6,457 nt of DNA from JBGVMW01 sp045125095 (GTDB taxonomy: Bacteria; Bacillota; Clostridia; Lachnospirales; Lachnospiraceae), in NCBI GenBank assembly GCA_045125095.1, contig JBGVMW010000027.1:1-6457 (forward strand), given 5' to 3'. The notes beneath the pieces were generated by a model. It made no database searches and had not been told where the DNA came from. It saw nothing but the letters and a program-made list of their open reading frames with translations. The stretch's first letter is position 1. The number at the start of each line of letters is the position of its first letter. Position numbers and translations under genes: made by a program. Shown here piece after piece: positions 1 to 5,598 of the stretch.

Positions 1-351
1 GGTATGAATGCTGTTGCTGATATGAATGATAAAAAGTACAGTGGATATAACGCCAAAGCACCACTCATAACATTTGATGGTGATTTCAGTTATTCTAAGA
101 GAGCTATGGGTTCTTCTGAAATAGCGGATAATCTTAAAAAAGCAAAAGTGATGACAATTGGCCCATCGTTAGTTAAATCCGGAGCGTTTTATGTTGGATG
201 TTATTCGGCGCAACCGATAATGAGCAAAGCCAAATTAGATAAACAAATACTATTATACAAACAAGAACATCCTAATACAAAAATGTCTGATGCCGAAATA
301 AAAGCTATGATTAAAGAAGAGCTCCAGAAAGGGGGTGAAAATTCAAAATGA
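1..351 (+). CDS. Unidentified phage protein upstream of portal (possibly the 3' part of a longer gene)
   Basis: I do not recognise this protein. The first ATG is at base 4, but the frame is open to the window edge and no ribosome binding site can be seen, so this may be the C-terminal part of a longer protein (115 residues from that ATG). The N-terminal half is mixed (KAPLITFDGDFSYSKRAMGS near residues 18-37, then a small hydrophobic stretch with SGAFYVGCYSA near 58-68). The C-terminal 45 residues are rich in Lys and Glu and look helical (AEIKAMIKEELQKGG near 97-111). No transmembrane segment or signal peptide is evident. The stop TGA overlaps the portal ATG in an ATGA junction, so the two are probably translationally coupled. 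In phages of this type the terminase large subunit usually lies upstream of the portal, so a terminase C-terminus or a small head-related protein are both possible; neither is shown by a motif. Confidence 0.6.
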   Translation, partial: GMNAVADMNDKKYSGYNAKAPLITFDGDFSYSKRAMGSSEIADNLKKAKVMTIGPSLVKSGAFYVGCYSAQPIMSKAKLDKQILLYKQEHPNTKMSDAEIKAMIKEELQKGGENSK

Positions 352-1592
352 GAATGAGAGATAGACTACAACATGCTTGGAATGCGTTCGTCTATAATGA
401 TAACACTTATACCAACCCTCAAAATTTAGGTGGGTTTAGTACCTTCAAGCCGGATAGAGTTCATTTTTCGAGAGGTGTTGAAAAGTCAATAGTAACATCG
501 GTGTATAATCGTTTAGCTTTGGATGTCGCGTCCCTGGCGATAAAACATGTTCGTTTGGATGAAAACGGTAGATATATGGAGGAAGTGAATTCTGGTTTAC
601 AAAATTGCTTAAACGTTGAGGCTAATATCGACCAAACAGGCAGAGCATTCTTACAAGATGTGGTAATGTCTATGTTGGACGAAGGATGTGTTGCTATTGT
701 GCCGGTAGACACAACTGTAAATCCGGCAGTATCTGGTTCTTATGAGATAAACACAATGCGAACAGGAAAGATATTAGAATGGTATCCGGCACATGTGAGA
801 ATCAGAGTGTATAACGATAAGAAAGGTATACACGAAGAGATAACACTTCCAAAATCATCGGTAGCAATAATTGAAAACCCGCTATATGCTGTCATCAATG
901 AACCGAATTCAACAATGCAGCGTCTAATAAGAAAATTAAATTTATTAGATGTCGTAGACGAGCAGACAAGTTCTGGGAAACTCGACCTGATCATCCAATT
1001 ACCATACGTTATTAAAAGTGAAGCGAGAAGAAGACAAGCTGAGGAACGCAGAAAAGACATCGAAATGCAGTTATCGGGCTCTAAGTATGGTATAGCTTAT
1101 ACGGACGGAACAGAAAGGATTACACAATTGAATAGACCTGCTGAAAATAACTTAATGAAACAAGTTGAATATTTAACTAGCATGCTCTATAGCCAATTAG
1201 GACTAACACAAAGTATCATGGACGGAAGTGCTGATGAGAAAACAATGTTAAACTACTATAATAGAACAATAGAACCTATTATCGCAGCAATAGTGGATGA
1301 AATAAAACGTAAATTCTTAACAAAAACCGCTAGATCACAAAGACAAACAGTCATGTATTTCCGAGACCCATTCAAGTTAGTGCCGGTAAATGAAATAGCC
1401 GAGATAGCCGATAAATTTACTAGAAATGAAATTATGACATCTAACGAAATAAGACAAGTAGTGGGAATGAAACCTTCCGATGACCCATCAGCAGACGAAC
1501 TACGCAATAAGAACCTAAATCAATCAGGCGAAGAGATTGAAGCAAAACAGGCTCCTGAGAAAATTCAAAATGAAAAAGAGGTGACCGAATAA
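348..1592 (+). CDS. Phage portal protein (HK97-type)
   Basis: This is the portal protein, the dodecameric ring at the unique capsid vertex through which DNA is packaged and ejected and to which the tail joins. The 414-residue length is normal for the HK97-like portal family. Recognisable blocks are VYNRLALDVASLAIKHVRL (52-70), DVVMSMLDEGCVAIVPVD (104-121), EWYPAHVRIRVYN (144-156), NEPNSTMQRLIRKLNLLD (184-201), LDLIIQLPYVIKSEARRRQ (212-230), SMLYSQLGLTQSIMDGSADE (278-297), and the C-terminal TRNEIMTSNEIRQVVGMKP (358-376), a form of the N-E-I-R motif common near portal C-termini. The tail after residue 390 is charged and probably disordered. The ATG at 348 is preceded by a purine-rich SD (AAAGGGGGTG, 328-337) and overlaps the upstream stop. 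The stop shares one base with the next gene (TAATG). Arginine is mostly AGA (20 of 29), unlike the capsid region downstream. Assignment is by recalled family resemblance and gene order. Confidence 0.95.
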   Translation: MRMRDRLQHAWNAFVYNDNTYTNPQNLGGFSTFKPDRVHFSRGVEKSIVTSVYNRLALDVASLAIKHVRLDENGRYMEEVNSGLQNCLNVEANIDQTGRAFLQDVVMSMLDEGCVAIVPVDTTVNPAVSGSYEINTMRTGKILEWYPAHVRIRVYNDKKGIHEEITLPKSSVAIIENPLYAVINEPNSTMQRLIRKLNLLDVVDEQTSSGKLDLIIQLPYVIKSEARRRQAEERRKDIEMQLSGSKYGIAYTDGTERITQLNRPAENNLMKQVEYLTSMLYSQLGLTQSIMDGSADEKTMLNYYNRTIEPIIAAIVDEIKRKFLTKTARSQRQTVMYFRDPFKLVPVNEIAEIADKFTRNEIMTSNEIRQVVGMKPSDDPSADELRNKNLNQSGEEIEAKQAPEKIQNEKEVTE

Positions 1593-3283
1593 TGAAATAC
1601 GATTTCAGTGGATGGGCTACTAAGAACAACCTTAAATGTTCGGATGGTAGAACTATCCTACGAGATGCATTTAAACATAACGATGGACAAACCGTTCCGT
1701 TAGTATGGAACCACCAACACAATGATCCATTGAATGTGTTAGGGCATGCACTACTCGAGAATAGAGAATCCGGTGTATATGCTTATTGTAAATTCAATGA
1801 GACTGAAGCTGGTAAAAATGCAAAAATGTTAGTGGAACATGGTGACGTAACAGCGTTATCGATTTATGCTAATCAATTAAAACAAAAAGGCGGTAACGTC
1901 GAACATGGAGTTATTCGCGAAGTAAGTTTAGTGTTAGCTGGAGCTAATCCTGGAGCATTTATTGACTCTATCTTACGTCACGGAGAAACTTCAGACGAAG
2001 AAGGAGTAATTTATACAGGTGAGCAAATCGAGTTAGCTCACGCAGAAGAAAAGAAAGAGGAGGAGAAAGAAGTGGCAGATAATAAAGAAAAAACAGTTCA
2101 AGATGTTGTTGATAGTATGACTGAAGAACAACGAAATGTTATGTATGCTTTAATTGGACAAGCCTTAGAAGGCTCAGATGTTAAACACTCAGATGAAAAT
2201 GAAAATGGAGGAGACGATGAGATGAAACATAATGTATTTGAAAGTGAAAATGTTCAAGGAGCTAATTCTAATGAATTAACTCATGCTGAAATGCAAGCTA
2301 TACTTAAAGATGGTAAACGATATGGTTCTTTACGTGAAAGTTGCTTACAACATGGTATCGAACATATCGATGAACCTGGATATTTATTCCCAGAATTCAA
2401 AAATTTAAACCGTGAACCAGAATTTGTTGGTCGCGACATGGGATGGGTAGGTAAAGTAATGTCTGGAGTACACCGTACACCATTCTCTCGTATTAAATCT
2501 TTACAAGCTGATATTCGCGAAGAAGACGCACGTGCTTTAGGGTACTTCAAAGGGAATTTAAAAAAAGAAGAAGTATTCACTTTATTAAAACGTACTACTG
2601 ACCCACAAACTGTGTATAAAAAACAAAAATTACATCGAGATGATGTATTAGATATTACAGATTTCGATGTAGTAGCATTTGTTAAAAAAGAAATGAGAAT
2701 GATGTTAGAAGAGGAAATCGCTCGCGCAATCTTAATCGGTGATGGACGCTTACCTGACTCAGATGACAAAATCCAAGATGCACATATTCGTTCGATTGCA
2801 AACGAAGAAGCATTATACTGCATTAAATATGATGTTAAACCAGCGGAAAAAACAGCAGAAGCTAAAGCTAAAGAAATGATTCGCTCTGCTTTACGTGCTC
2901 GCAAAGATTATAAAGGTTCTGGAGAACCAACTTTATTCTGCTCTGAATCAGTATTAACTGAAATGTTATTATTAGAAGATAACAACGGACGTATCATCTA
3001 TGACTCAGTTTCTAAATTAGCTACAGCTATGCGTGTTAAAGAAATCGTAACGGTTCCAGTTATGGAAGGAGCACAAAACAAAGACAAAAATAAAAATATA
3101 TTAGGTATTATCGTTAACTTACGTGACTACAATGTAGGTGCTGATAAAGGTGGAGCCGTATCAATGTTCGAAGATTTCGATATCGACTACAATGCCCAAA
3201 AATACTTAATTGAAACACGTTGCTCTGGAGCATTAATTAAACCATTCTCTGCTATCGTATTACAAGAAGACCCTCAAGCATAA
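1592..3283 (+). CDS. Prohead protease fused to major capsid protein (HK97 type)
   Basis: A 563-residue fusion of two proteins that are separate in HK97. Residues 1-130 are a prohead maturation protease of the HK97/S78 type: PLVWNHQHNDP (36-46) carries the likely catalytic His41, TALSIYA (87-93) the likely nucleophile Ser90, and IREVSLVLAGANPGAF (108-123) is the family's conserved block. Residues 131-160 are an acidic Lys/Glu linker. Residues 161-230 look like a delta (scaffold) region, with the helix TVQDVVDSMTEEQRNVMYAL (168-187). The rest is an HK97-fold capsid protein: a probable E-loop around 290-350, a spine helix around VVAFVKKEMRMMLEEEIARA (360-379), and a C-terminal domain ending SGALIKPFSAIVLQED. 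The capsid part would polymerise into the shell and the protease would remove the delta region; the cleavage site cannot be read. The start has SD AGAGGTGA (1577-1584) and overlaps the portal stop. Two in-frame internal starts with SD sequences (V161, M211) and a codon-use change suggest that capsid is also made separately; this is inference. Confidence 0.93.
   Translation: MKYDFSGWATKNNLKCSDGRTILRDAFKHNDGQTVPLVWNHQHNDPLNVLGHALLENRESGVYAYCKFNETEAGKNAKMLVEHGDVTALSIYANQLKQKGGNVEHGVIREVSLVLAGANPGAFIDSILRHGETSDEEGVIYTGEQIELAHAEEKKEEEKEVADNKEKTVQDVVDSMTEEQRNVMYALIGQALEGSDVKHSDENENGGDDEMKHNVFESENVQGANSNELTHAEMQAILKDGKRYGSLRESCLQHGIEHIDEPGYLFPEFKNLNREPEFVGRDMGWVGKVMSGVHRTPFSRIKSLQADIREEDARALGYFKGNLKKEEVFTLLKRTTDPQTVYKKQKLHRDDVLDITDFDVVAFVKKEMRMMLEEEIARAILIGDGRLPDSDDKIQDAHIRSIANEEALYCIKYDVKPAEKTAEAKAKEMIRSALRARKDYKGSGEPTLFCSESVLTEMLLLEDNNGRIIYDSVSKLATAMRVKEIVTVPVMEGAQNKDKNKNILGIIVNLRDYNVGADKGGAVSMFEDFDIDYNAQKYLIETRCSGALIKPFSAIVLQEDPQA
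2058..2074 (+). promoter_or_regulatory. Internal ribosome binding site and GTG start (V161) for a delta-domain capsid product
   Basis: AGGAGGA (2058-2064) lies seven bases before an in-frame GTG (2072-2074), giving a canonical SD and spacing inside the protease-capsid gene. The SD is built from three consecutive GAG codons, although GAA is the usual Glu codon in this gene. Starting here gives a 403-residue product beginning MADNKEKTVQD, which contains the delta region and the whole capsid, like a free-standing HK97-type capsid precursor. The site is seen; its use is inferred. A Glu-rich linker can produce such a sequence by chance. Confidence 0.5.
2207..2224 (+). promoter_or_regulatory. Second internal ribosome binding site and ATG start (M211)
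   Basis: GGAGGAG (2207-2213) precedes an in-frame ATG (2222-2224) by eight bases. Initiation here gives a 353-residue product beginning MKHNVFESEN that lacks most of the delta region. It could instead be an accident of the Gly-Gly-Asp-Asp linker, since GGA is a common Gly codon here. The linker around this point is also a plausible region for proteolytic maturation, so an N-terminus near here would need to be distinguished from cleavage. Confidence 0.35.
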
Positions 3284-3302
3284 GAGTTAGGAGAAATTCA
3301 AA

Positions 3303-3617
3303 ATGGCTAAATTCTATGGGGTAATTGGCTATGCTGTAACCGAAGAAACAGAGCCGGGTATTTACGAAGAACGAATTGTGGAAAAAGAACATTTCGGAGA
3401 TGTAGTTAGAAACACTCGCAGATTAAGTAATGCTGCAAAAGTGAATGATGATATTACCATCTCAAATCAAATAAGTATAGTAGCAGACCCATTCGCAAAT
3501 AATAACTTTCACTCAATGCGATATGTTTCATTTATGGGTTCGAAATGGAAAGTAACCGAAGTAGAAGTCCAATACCCTAGATTGATATTGACGTTAGGGG
3601 GAGTGTATAATGGATAG
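3303..3617 (+). CDS. Putative head-tail connector (stopper-like) protein
   Basis: A 104-residue protein of a small conserved family that I recall next to the capsid gene in Bacillota prophages. It opens MAKFYGVIGYAVTEETEPG, followed by HFGDVVRNTRRLS (residues 31-43), DDITISNQISIVADPFA (49-65), a central MRYVSFMGSKWKVTEVEVQY (72-91), and ends LILTLGGVYNG. The alternating polar/hydrophobic strands suggest a small beta-barrel, as in head-closure (stopper) proteins that plug the portal after packaging and offer a docking surface for the tail. That role is inferred from position directly after capsid and before the tail terminator, not from a catalytic motif. The start has SD TTAGGAGA (3287-3294) at good spacing and sits 19 bases after the capsid stop. 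The last 8 bases overlap the next gene. No helical adaptor gene is visible between capsid and this gene. Confidence 0.7.
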   Translation: MAKFYGVIGYAVTEETEPGIYEERIVEKEHFGDVVRNTRRLSNAAKVNDDITISNQISIVADPFANNNFHSMRYVSFMGSKWKVTEVEVQYPRLILTLGGVYNG

Positions 3618-3918
3618 ACGAATCGAACTACACGACAAATTAATCGATATACTTGGGAATAGAAATGTATATTTTCAACCCCCAGCGTCGGTACAACTCT
3701 CTTATCCGTGTGTTATTTATAATCTTGGAACCGGTGATATTAAACGTGCGGATAATTCGGTTTACACTTATACCAATAGTTATGAAGTAATGTTTATTTA
3801 CAAAAGACCAAACATGGAAATTCTTGAGACAATGTTAACCGCATTTTCAATGTGTAGCGTATCAAGGGTCTATGTTGCTGATAATTTAAATCACTATGCG
3901 TTTAATTTATATTATTAA
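3610..3918 (+). CDS. Putative tail terminator / tail completion protein
   Basis: A 102-residue protein in the position of the tail terminator, the ring that caps the tail tube and fixes its length before joining to the head. The N-terminal helix MDRRIELHDKLIDILGNRNV is followed by YFQPPASVQLSYPCVIYNLG (residues 21-40), a proline-tyrosine block typical of small phage tail-completion proteins, then NSYEVMFIYKRPNMEILETM (56-75) and a C-terminal strand YVADNLNHYAFNLYY. This alpha-beta pattern and length fit the terminator family in general terms. The ATG overlaps the upstream gene by 8 bases, with SD AGGGGGAG (3596-3603) six bases before it, pointing to coupled translation. The major tail protein begins 17 bases after the stop. 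Identity is by context and recalled resemblance; another head-tail joining role is possible. Confidence 0.68.
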   Translation: MDRRIELHDKLIDILGNRNVYFQPPASVQLSYPCVIYNLGTGDIKRADNSVYTYTNSYEVMFIYKRPNMEILETMLTAFSMCSVSRVYVADNLNHYAFNLYY

Positions 3919-3934
3919 ATAAGGAGGAAATGAA

Positions 3935-4585
3935 ATGGCAAAATTAGTATTTAATAACGTCGGTGAACGTTTATTCGAAACCGGAGTTAAAAACGGCGTT
4001 CTTTATGTTATGGGAGACGACGGTGCTTACGAAAATGGTGTAGTATGGAATGGGTTAACAGCTGTTACAGAAAGTCCATCTGGAGCAGAAACAACACCAT
4101 TATATGCGGATGATGTAAAATACGTAGTAATCTATGCGGCTGAAGAATTTGGTGCAACAGTTGAAGCTTATACTTATCCAGAAGAATTCGAACAATGTGA
4201 CGGTAGCGCAGCAATTTCTGAAGGTATTACAATCGGACAACAAACACGTAAATCATTTGGTATGTGCTATAAAACTTCTGTGGGTAACGACGTACAAGGA
4301 CAAGATTATGGATACAAAATCCATATCATTTATGGGGCTAAAGCAGCACCATCTGAAAAATCTTATTCAACAATCAATGATAGCCCAGAAGCGGTAACAT
4401 TTAGCTGGGAGTTATCAACTGTTCCAGTACCAGTTGAAGGGCACAACCCAACTGCTACAATGGTAATCGATTCTACTCGTGTTCCAGCTGAGAAAATGGC
4501 ATTAATCGAAGCTAAATTATATGGATCAGAAGATTCAGAAGCAACTTTACCATTACCAAACGAAATCTTAGCTTTAATTAAATAG
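3935..4585 (+). CDS. Major tail (tube) protein
   Basis: A 216-residue major tail protein that stacks as hexameric rings to form the non-contractile tail tube. I recognise the family from several blocks: MAKLVFNNVGERLFETGV at the start, YENGVVWNGLTAVTESPSGA (residues 32-51), TPLYADDVKYV (54-64), EEFGATVEAYTYPEEFEQCD (70-89), GITIGQQTRKSFGMCYKT (97-114), GYKIHIIYGAKAAPSEKSYS (126-145) and TINDSPEAVTFSWELSTVPV (146-165). The protein ends shortly after the core fold, so no extra Ig-like decoration domain is present. The start has a near-perfect SD (AAGGAGGA, 3921-3928) at ideal spacing. All three arginine codons are CGT, as in the capsid region and unlike the portal and chaperone genes, which fits a very abundant product. 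A terminator-like hairpin follows the stop. Confidence 0.92.
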   Translation: MAKLVFNNVGERLFETGVKNGVLYVMGDDGAYENGVVWNGLTAVTESPSGAETTPLYADDVKYVVIYAAEEFGATVEAYTYPEEFEQCDGSAAISEGITIGQQTRKSFGMCYKTSVGNDVQGQDYGYKIHIIYGAKAAPSEKSYSTINDSPEAVTFSWELSTVPVPVEGHNPTATMVIDSTRVPAEKMALIEAKLYGSEDSEATLPLPNEILALIK

Positions 4586-4594
4586 TTTATATTT

Positions 4595-4632
4595 GGGCCT
4601 CGCTGTAAATCGTGAGGCTCTTAGATTTTACA
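4595..4632 (+). terminator. Terminator-like hairpin after the major tail gene, with an overlapping alternative stem
   Basis: GGGCCTCGC (4595-4603) pairs with GTGAGGCTC (4612-4620) over nine positions, two of them G-U, around an 8-base loop, and is followed by the T-rich TTAGATTTTA. The T-tract is interrupted, so a leaky terminator or mRNA-stabilising 3' structure is more likely than a full stop, because genes needed for the tail follow on the same strand. The loop TGTAAATC (4604-4611) is also complementary to GATTTTACA (4624-4632) apart from one bulged T, so a second stem could form that excludes the first. It lies in the only intergenic gap of note (4586-4666), in which I see no convincing promoter. 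Confidence 0.5.
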
Positions 4633-4666
4633 AAATAAAAAATTACTAATAAGGAGAGATGAATGT

Positions 4667-5035
4667 ATGTTAAAGAAAACAGTTACTTATGTTGATTATA
4701 ATGGTGTTGAAAGAACAGAGGATTTCTACTTTAATTTATCTAAAGCCGAGGTTACAGAAATGGAACTATCTGTTCGAGGTGGTTTATCTGCGATGTTAGA
4801 AGAATTAGTTAAATCAGGAGATAATGCAAGAATCGTAGAGATTTTTAAAGATTTAGTTTTAAGATCATACGGTGAGAAAACGGCAGATGGTAAACGATTC
4901 GTGAAAAGTAAAGAACTTTCGGAAGCATTCTCACAAACGGAAGCATATAGTGAAATCTTTATGGAGTTAGCGTTAGATGAAAAAGCCGCTGCGGCTTTCG
5001 TAAATGGAATCCTACCGGCAAACCTAACCAAATAA
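4667..5035 (+). CDS. Tail assembly chaperone (lambda gpG-like position)
   Basis: A 122-residue protein between the major tail protein and the tape measure region, the standard position of the tail assembly chaperone that holds the tape measure soluble and recruits tube subunits. Recognisable blocks are the beta-like TVTYVDYNGVERTEDFYFNL (residues 5-24), KAEVTEMELSVRGGLSAML (26-44), IFKDLVLRSYGEKTADGKRF (59-78), and SEAFSQTEAYSEIFMELA (85-102), seen in chaperones of Bacillota siphophages. The ATG at 4667 is chosen because it has SD AAGGAGAG (4651-4658) and begins the conserved N-terminus; nearby ATGs at 4659 and 4663 are out of frame. Arg codons are AGA or CGA only. The gene ends in a normal TAA, and neither shifted frame leads into the next gene, so no gpG/gpGT-style fusion is visible. 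A compact inverted repeat sits in its last 60 bases. Confidence 0.85.
   Translation: MLKKTVTYVDYNGVERTEDFYFNLSKAEVTEMELSVRGGLSAMLEELVKSGDNARIVEIFKDLVLRSYGEKTADGKRFVKSKELSEAFSQTEAYSEIFMELALDEKAAAAFVNGILPANLTK
4982..4998 (+). repeat. Perfect short inverted repeat in the chaperone 3' end
   Basis: AAAGCCGC (4982-4989) and GCGGCTTT (4991-4998) are perfect reverse complements separated by one T. They can form a GC-rich hairpin (about six stem pairs with a five-base loop) in an otherwise AT-rich gene, about 35 bases before the stop and 54 before the next start. It encodes Lys-Ala-Ala-Ala-Ala-Phe, so the repeat may be a by-product of an Ala run. Confidence 0.4.
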
Positions 5036-5051
5036 ATCTAGGTGATGTCAC

Positions 5052-5591
5052 ATGTTAGAGATAACAATACCAGGTCTAGAATACTTTAATGAAGAGACGA
5101 ACGAATTCACTTATTATGATGATGTTATTATAGAGCTGGAACATTCCCTTGTGTCGATTTCAAAATGGGAATCGAATTGGTGTAAACCATTCCTTGACGG
5201 TAAAGATAAAACGATGGAAGAAATAATCGATTACGTTAAATGTATGACTATAACCGATAAAGTCGATGACGGTGCATATAATAGGTTGACGGAGGGTAAT
5301 CTTATAGCAATTAATGATTATATCGGTCGACCGATGACCGCAACGACATTTAGAGAAGAAAAGAAACCTGGCGGGAGAGAGATAATAACATCTGAAATAA
5401 TCTACTATTGGATGGTTTCTTATAACATACCGTTCGAGTGTCAATATTGGCATCTTAACAGGCTATTAACGCTGGTGAAAGTTTGTAATGTTAAGAATAA
5501 TCCACCTAAGAAAATGTCACAACAAGAGATTCTAGCAAGAAATAAAGCCTTGAATGATGCTAGAAGAAAACAATACGGAACAAGGGGATGA
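5052..5591 (+). CDS. Conserved tail-module protein, probable second tail assembly chaperone component
   Basis: A 179-residue cytoplasmic-type protein that I recall as conserved between the chaperone and tape measure genes of Bacillota siphophages. Blocks include MLEITIPGLEYFNEETNEF at the start, ELEHSLVSISKWESNWCKPF (residues 28-47), DYVKCMTI (59-66), a PMTATTF motif near 93-99, REIITSEIIYYWMVSYNIPF (108-127), and ECQYWHLNRLLTLVKVCNVK (128-147) followed by a basic tail (PPKKMSQQEILARNKALNDA near 151-170). No enzyme motif is visible. Its place suggests the role that the gpT domain of gpGT plays in lambda, but that is inference. It has its own SD, AGGTGAT (5040-5046), matching the 3' part of the consensus, five bases before the ATG. 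An in-frame TGA (5043-5045) within that SD prevents frameshift fusion with the gene before it. Its stop lies inside the SD region of the next gene. Confidence 0.75.
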   Translation: MLEITIPGLEYFNEETNEFTYYDDVIIELEHSLVSISKWESNWCKPFLDGKDKTMEEIIDYVKCMTITDKVDDGAYNRLTEGNLIAINDYIGRPMTATTFREEKKPGGREIITSEIIYYWMVSYNIPFECQYWHLNRLLTLVKVCNVKNNPPKKMSQQEILARNKALNDARRKQYGTRG

Positions 5592-5598
5592 TAGCTTG
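5582..5598 (+). promoter_or_regulatory. Ribosome binding site that selects a TTG start for the gp10-like gene
   Basis: AAGGGGAT (5582-5589) is followed after six bases by TTG (5596-5598). No comparable SD precedes the in-frame ATGs at 5554 or 5557. The previous gene's stop TGA is at 5589-5591, so ribosomes finishing that gene are close to this start. Confidence 0.65.

Noticed and set aside
461..1722. Several minus-strand open frames across the portal gene and the protease start
   Set aside because: They are antisense shadows of the portal and protease coding sequence, with no ribosome binding site or recognisable product.
2281..2904. A 207-codon open frame on the minus strand opposite the capsid region
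   Set aside because: It is a mirror of the strongly biased capsid codons, lacks family resemblance, and lies wholly antisense to a well-supported gene in a one-direction operon.
403..3776. 13-base match ACACTTATACCAA at 403-415 and 3764-3776
   Set aside because: Both copies lie in coding sequence for a similar Thr-Tyr-Thr-Asn run in different genes; only two copies and no shared context, so coincidence is likely.
4134..4397. An 87-codon plus-strand open frame inside the major tail gene
   Set aside because: It is out of frame with a recognised protein, has no SD, and its translation is low-complexity Lys/Gln/Asn.
4595..4632. H-type pseudoknot formed by the terminator-like hairpin and its downstream complement
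   Set aside because: There would be no base in the first connecting loop and only three to span a nine-pair stem, so alternative hairpins are more plausible than a pseudoknot.
4627..4650. TTTACA followed by TACTAA as a possible promoter for the chaperone gene
   Set aside because: The spacer is about 11 bases, too short for a sigma-70/A type promoter, and the region is simply AT-rich.
4659..4673. Four-codon mini-frame (ATG AAT GTA TGT TAA) overlapping the chaperone start, considered as a leader peptide
   Set aside because: Its ATG is only two or three bases from the SD, too close for efficient initiation, while the chaperone ATG at 4667 has usable spacing.
5042..5051. Palindrome GTGATGTCAC over the ribosome binding site of the gene at 5052, as a possible operator or translational hairpin
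   Set aside because: Four-base arms with a two-base centre cannot form a stable RNA hairpin, and a palindrome this short is expected by chance.
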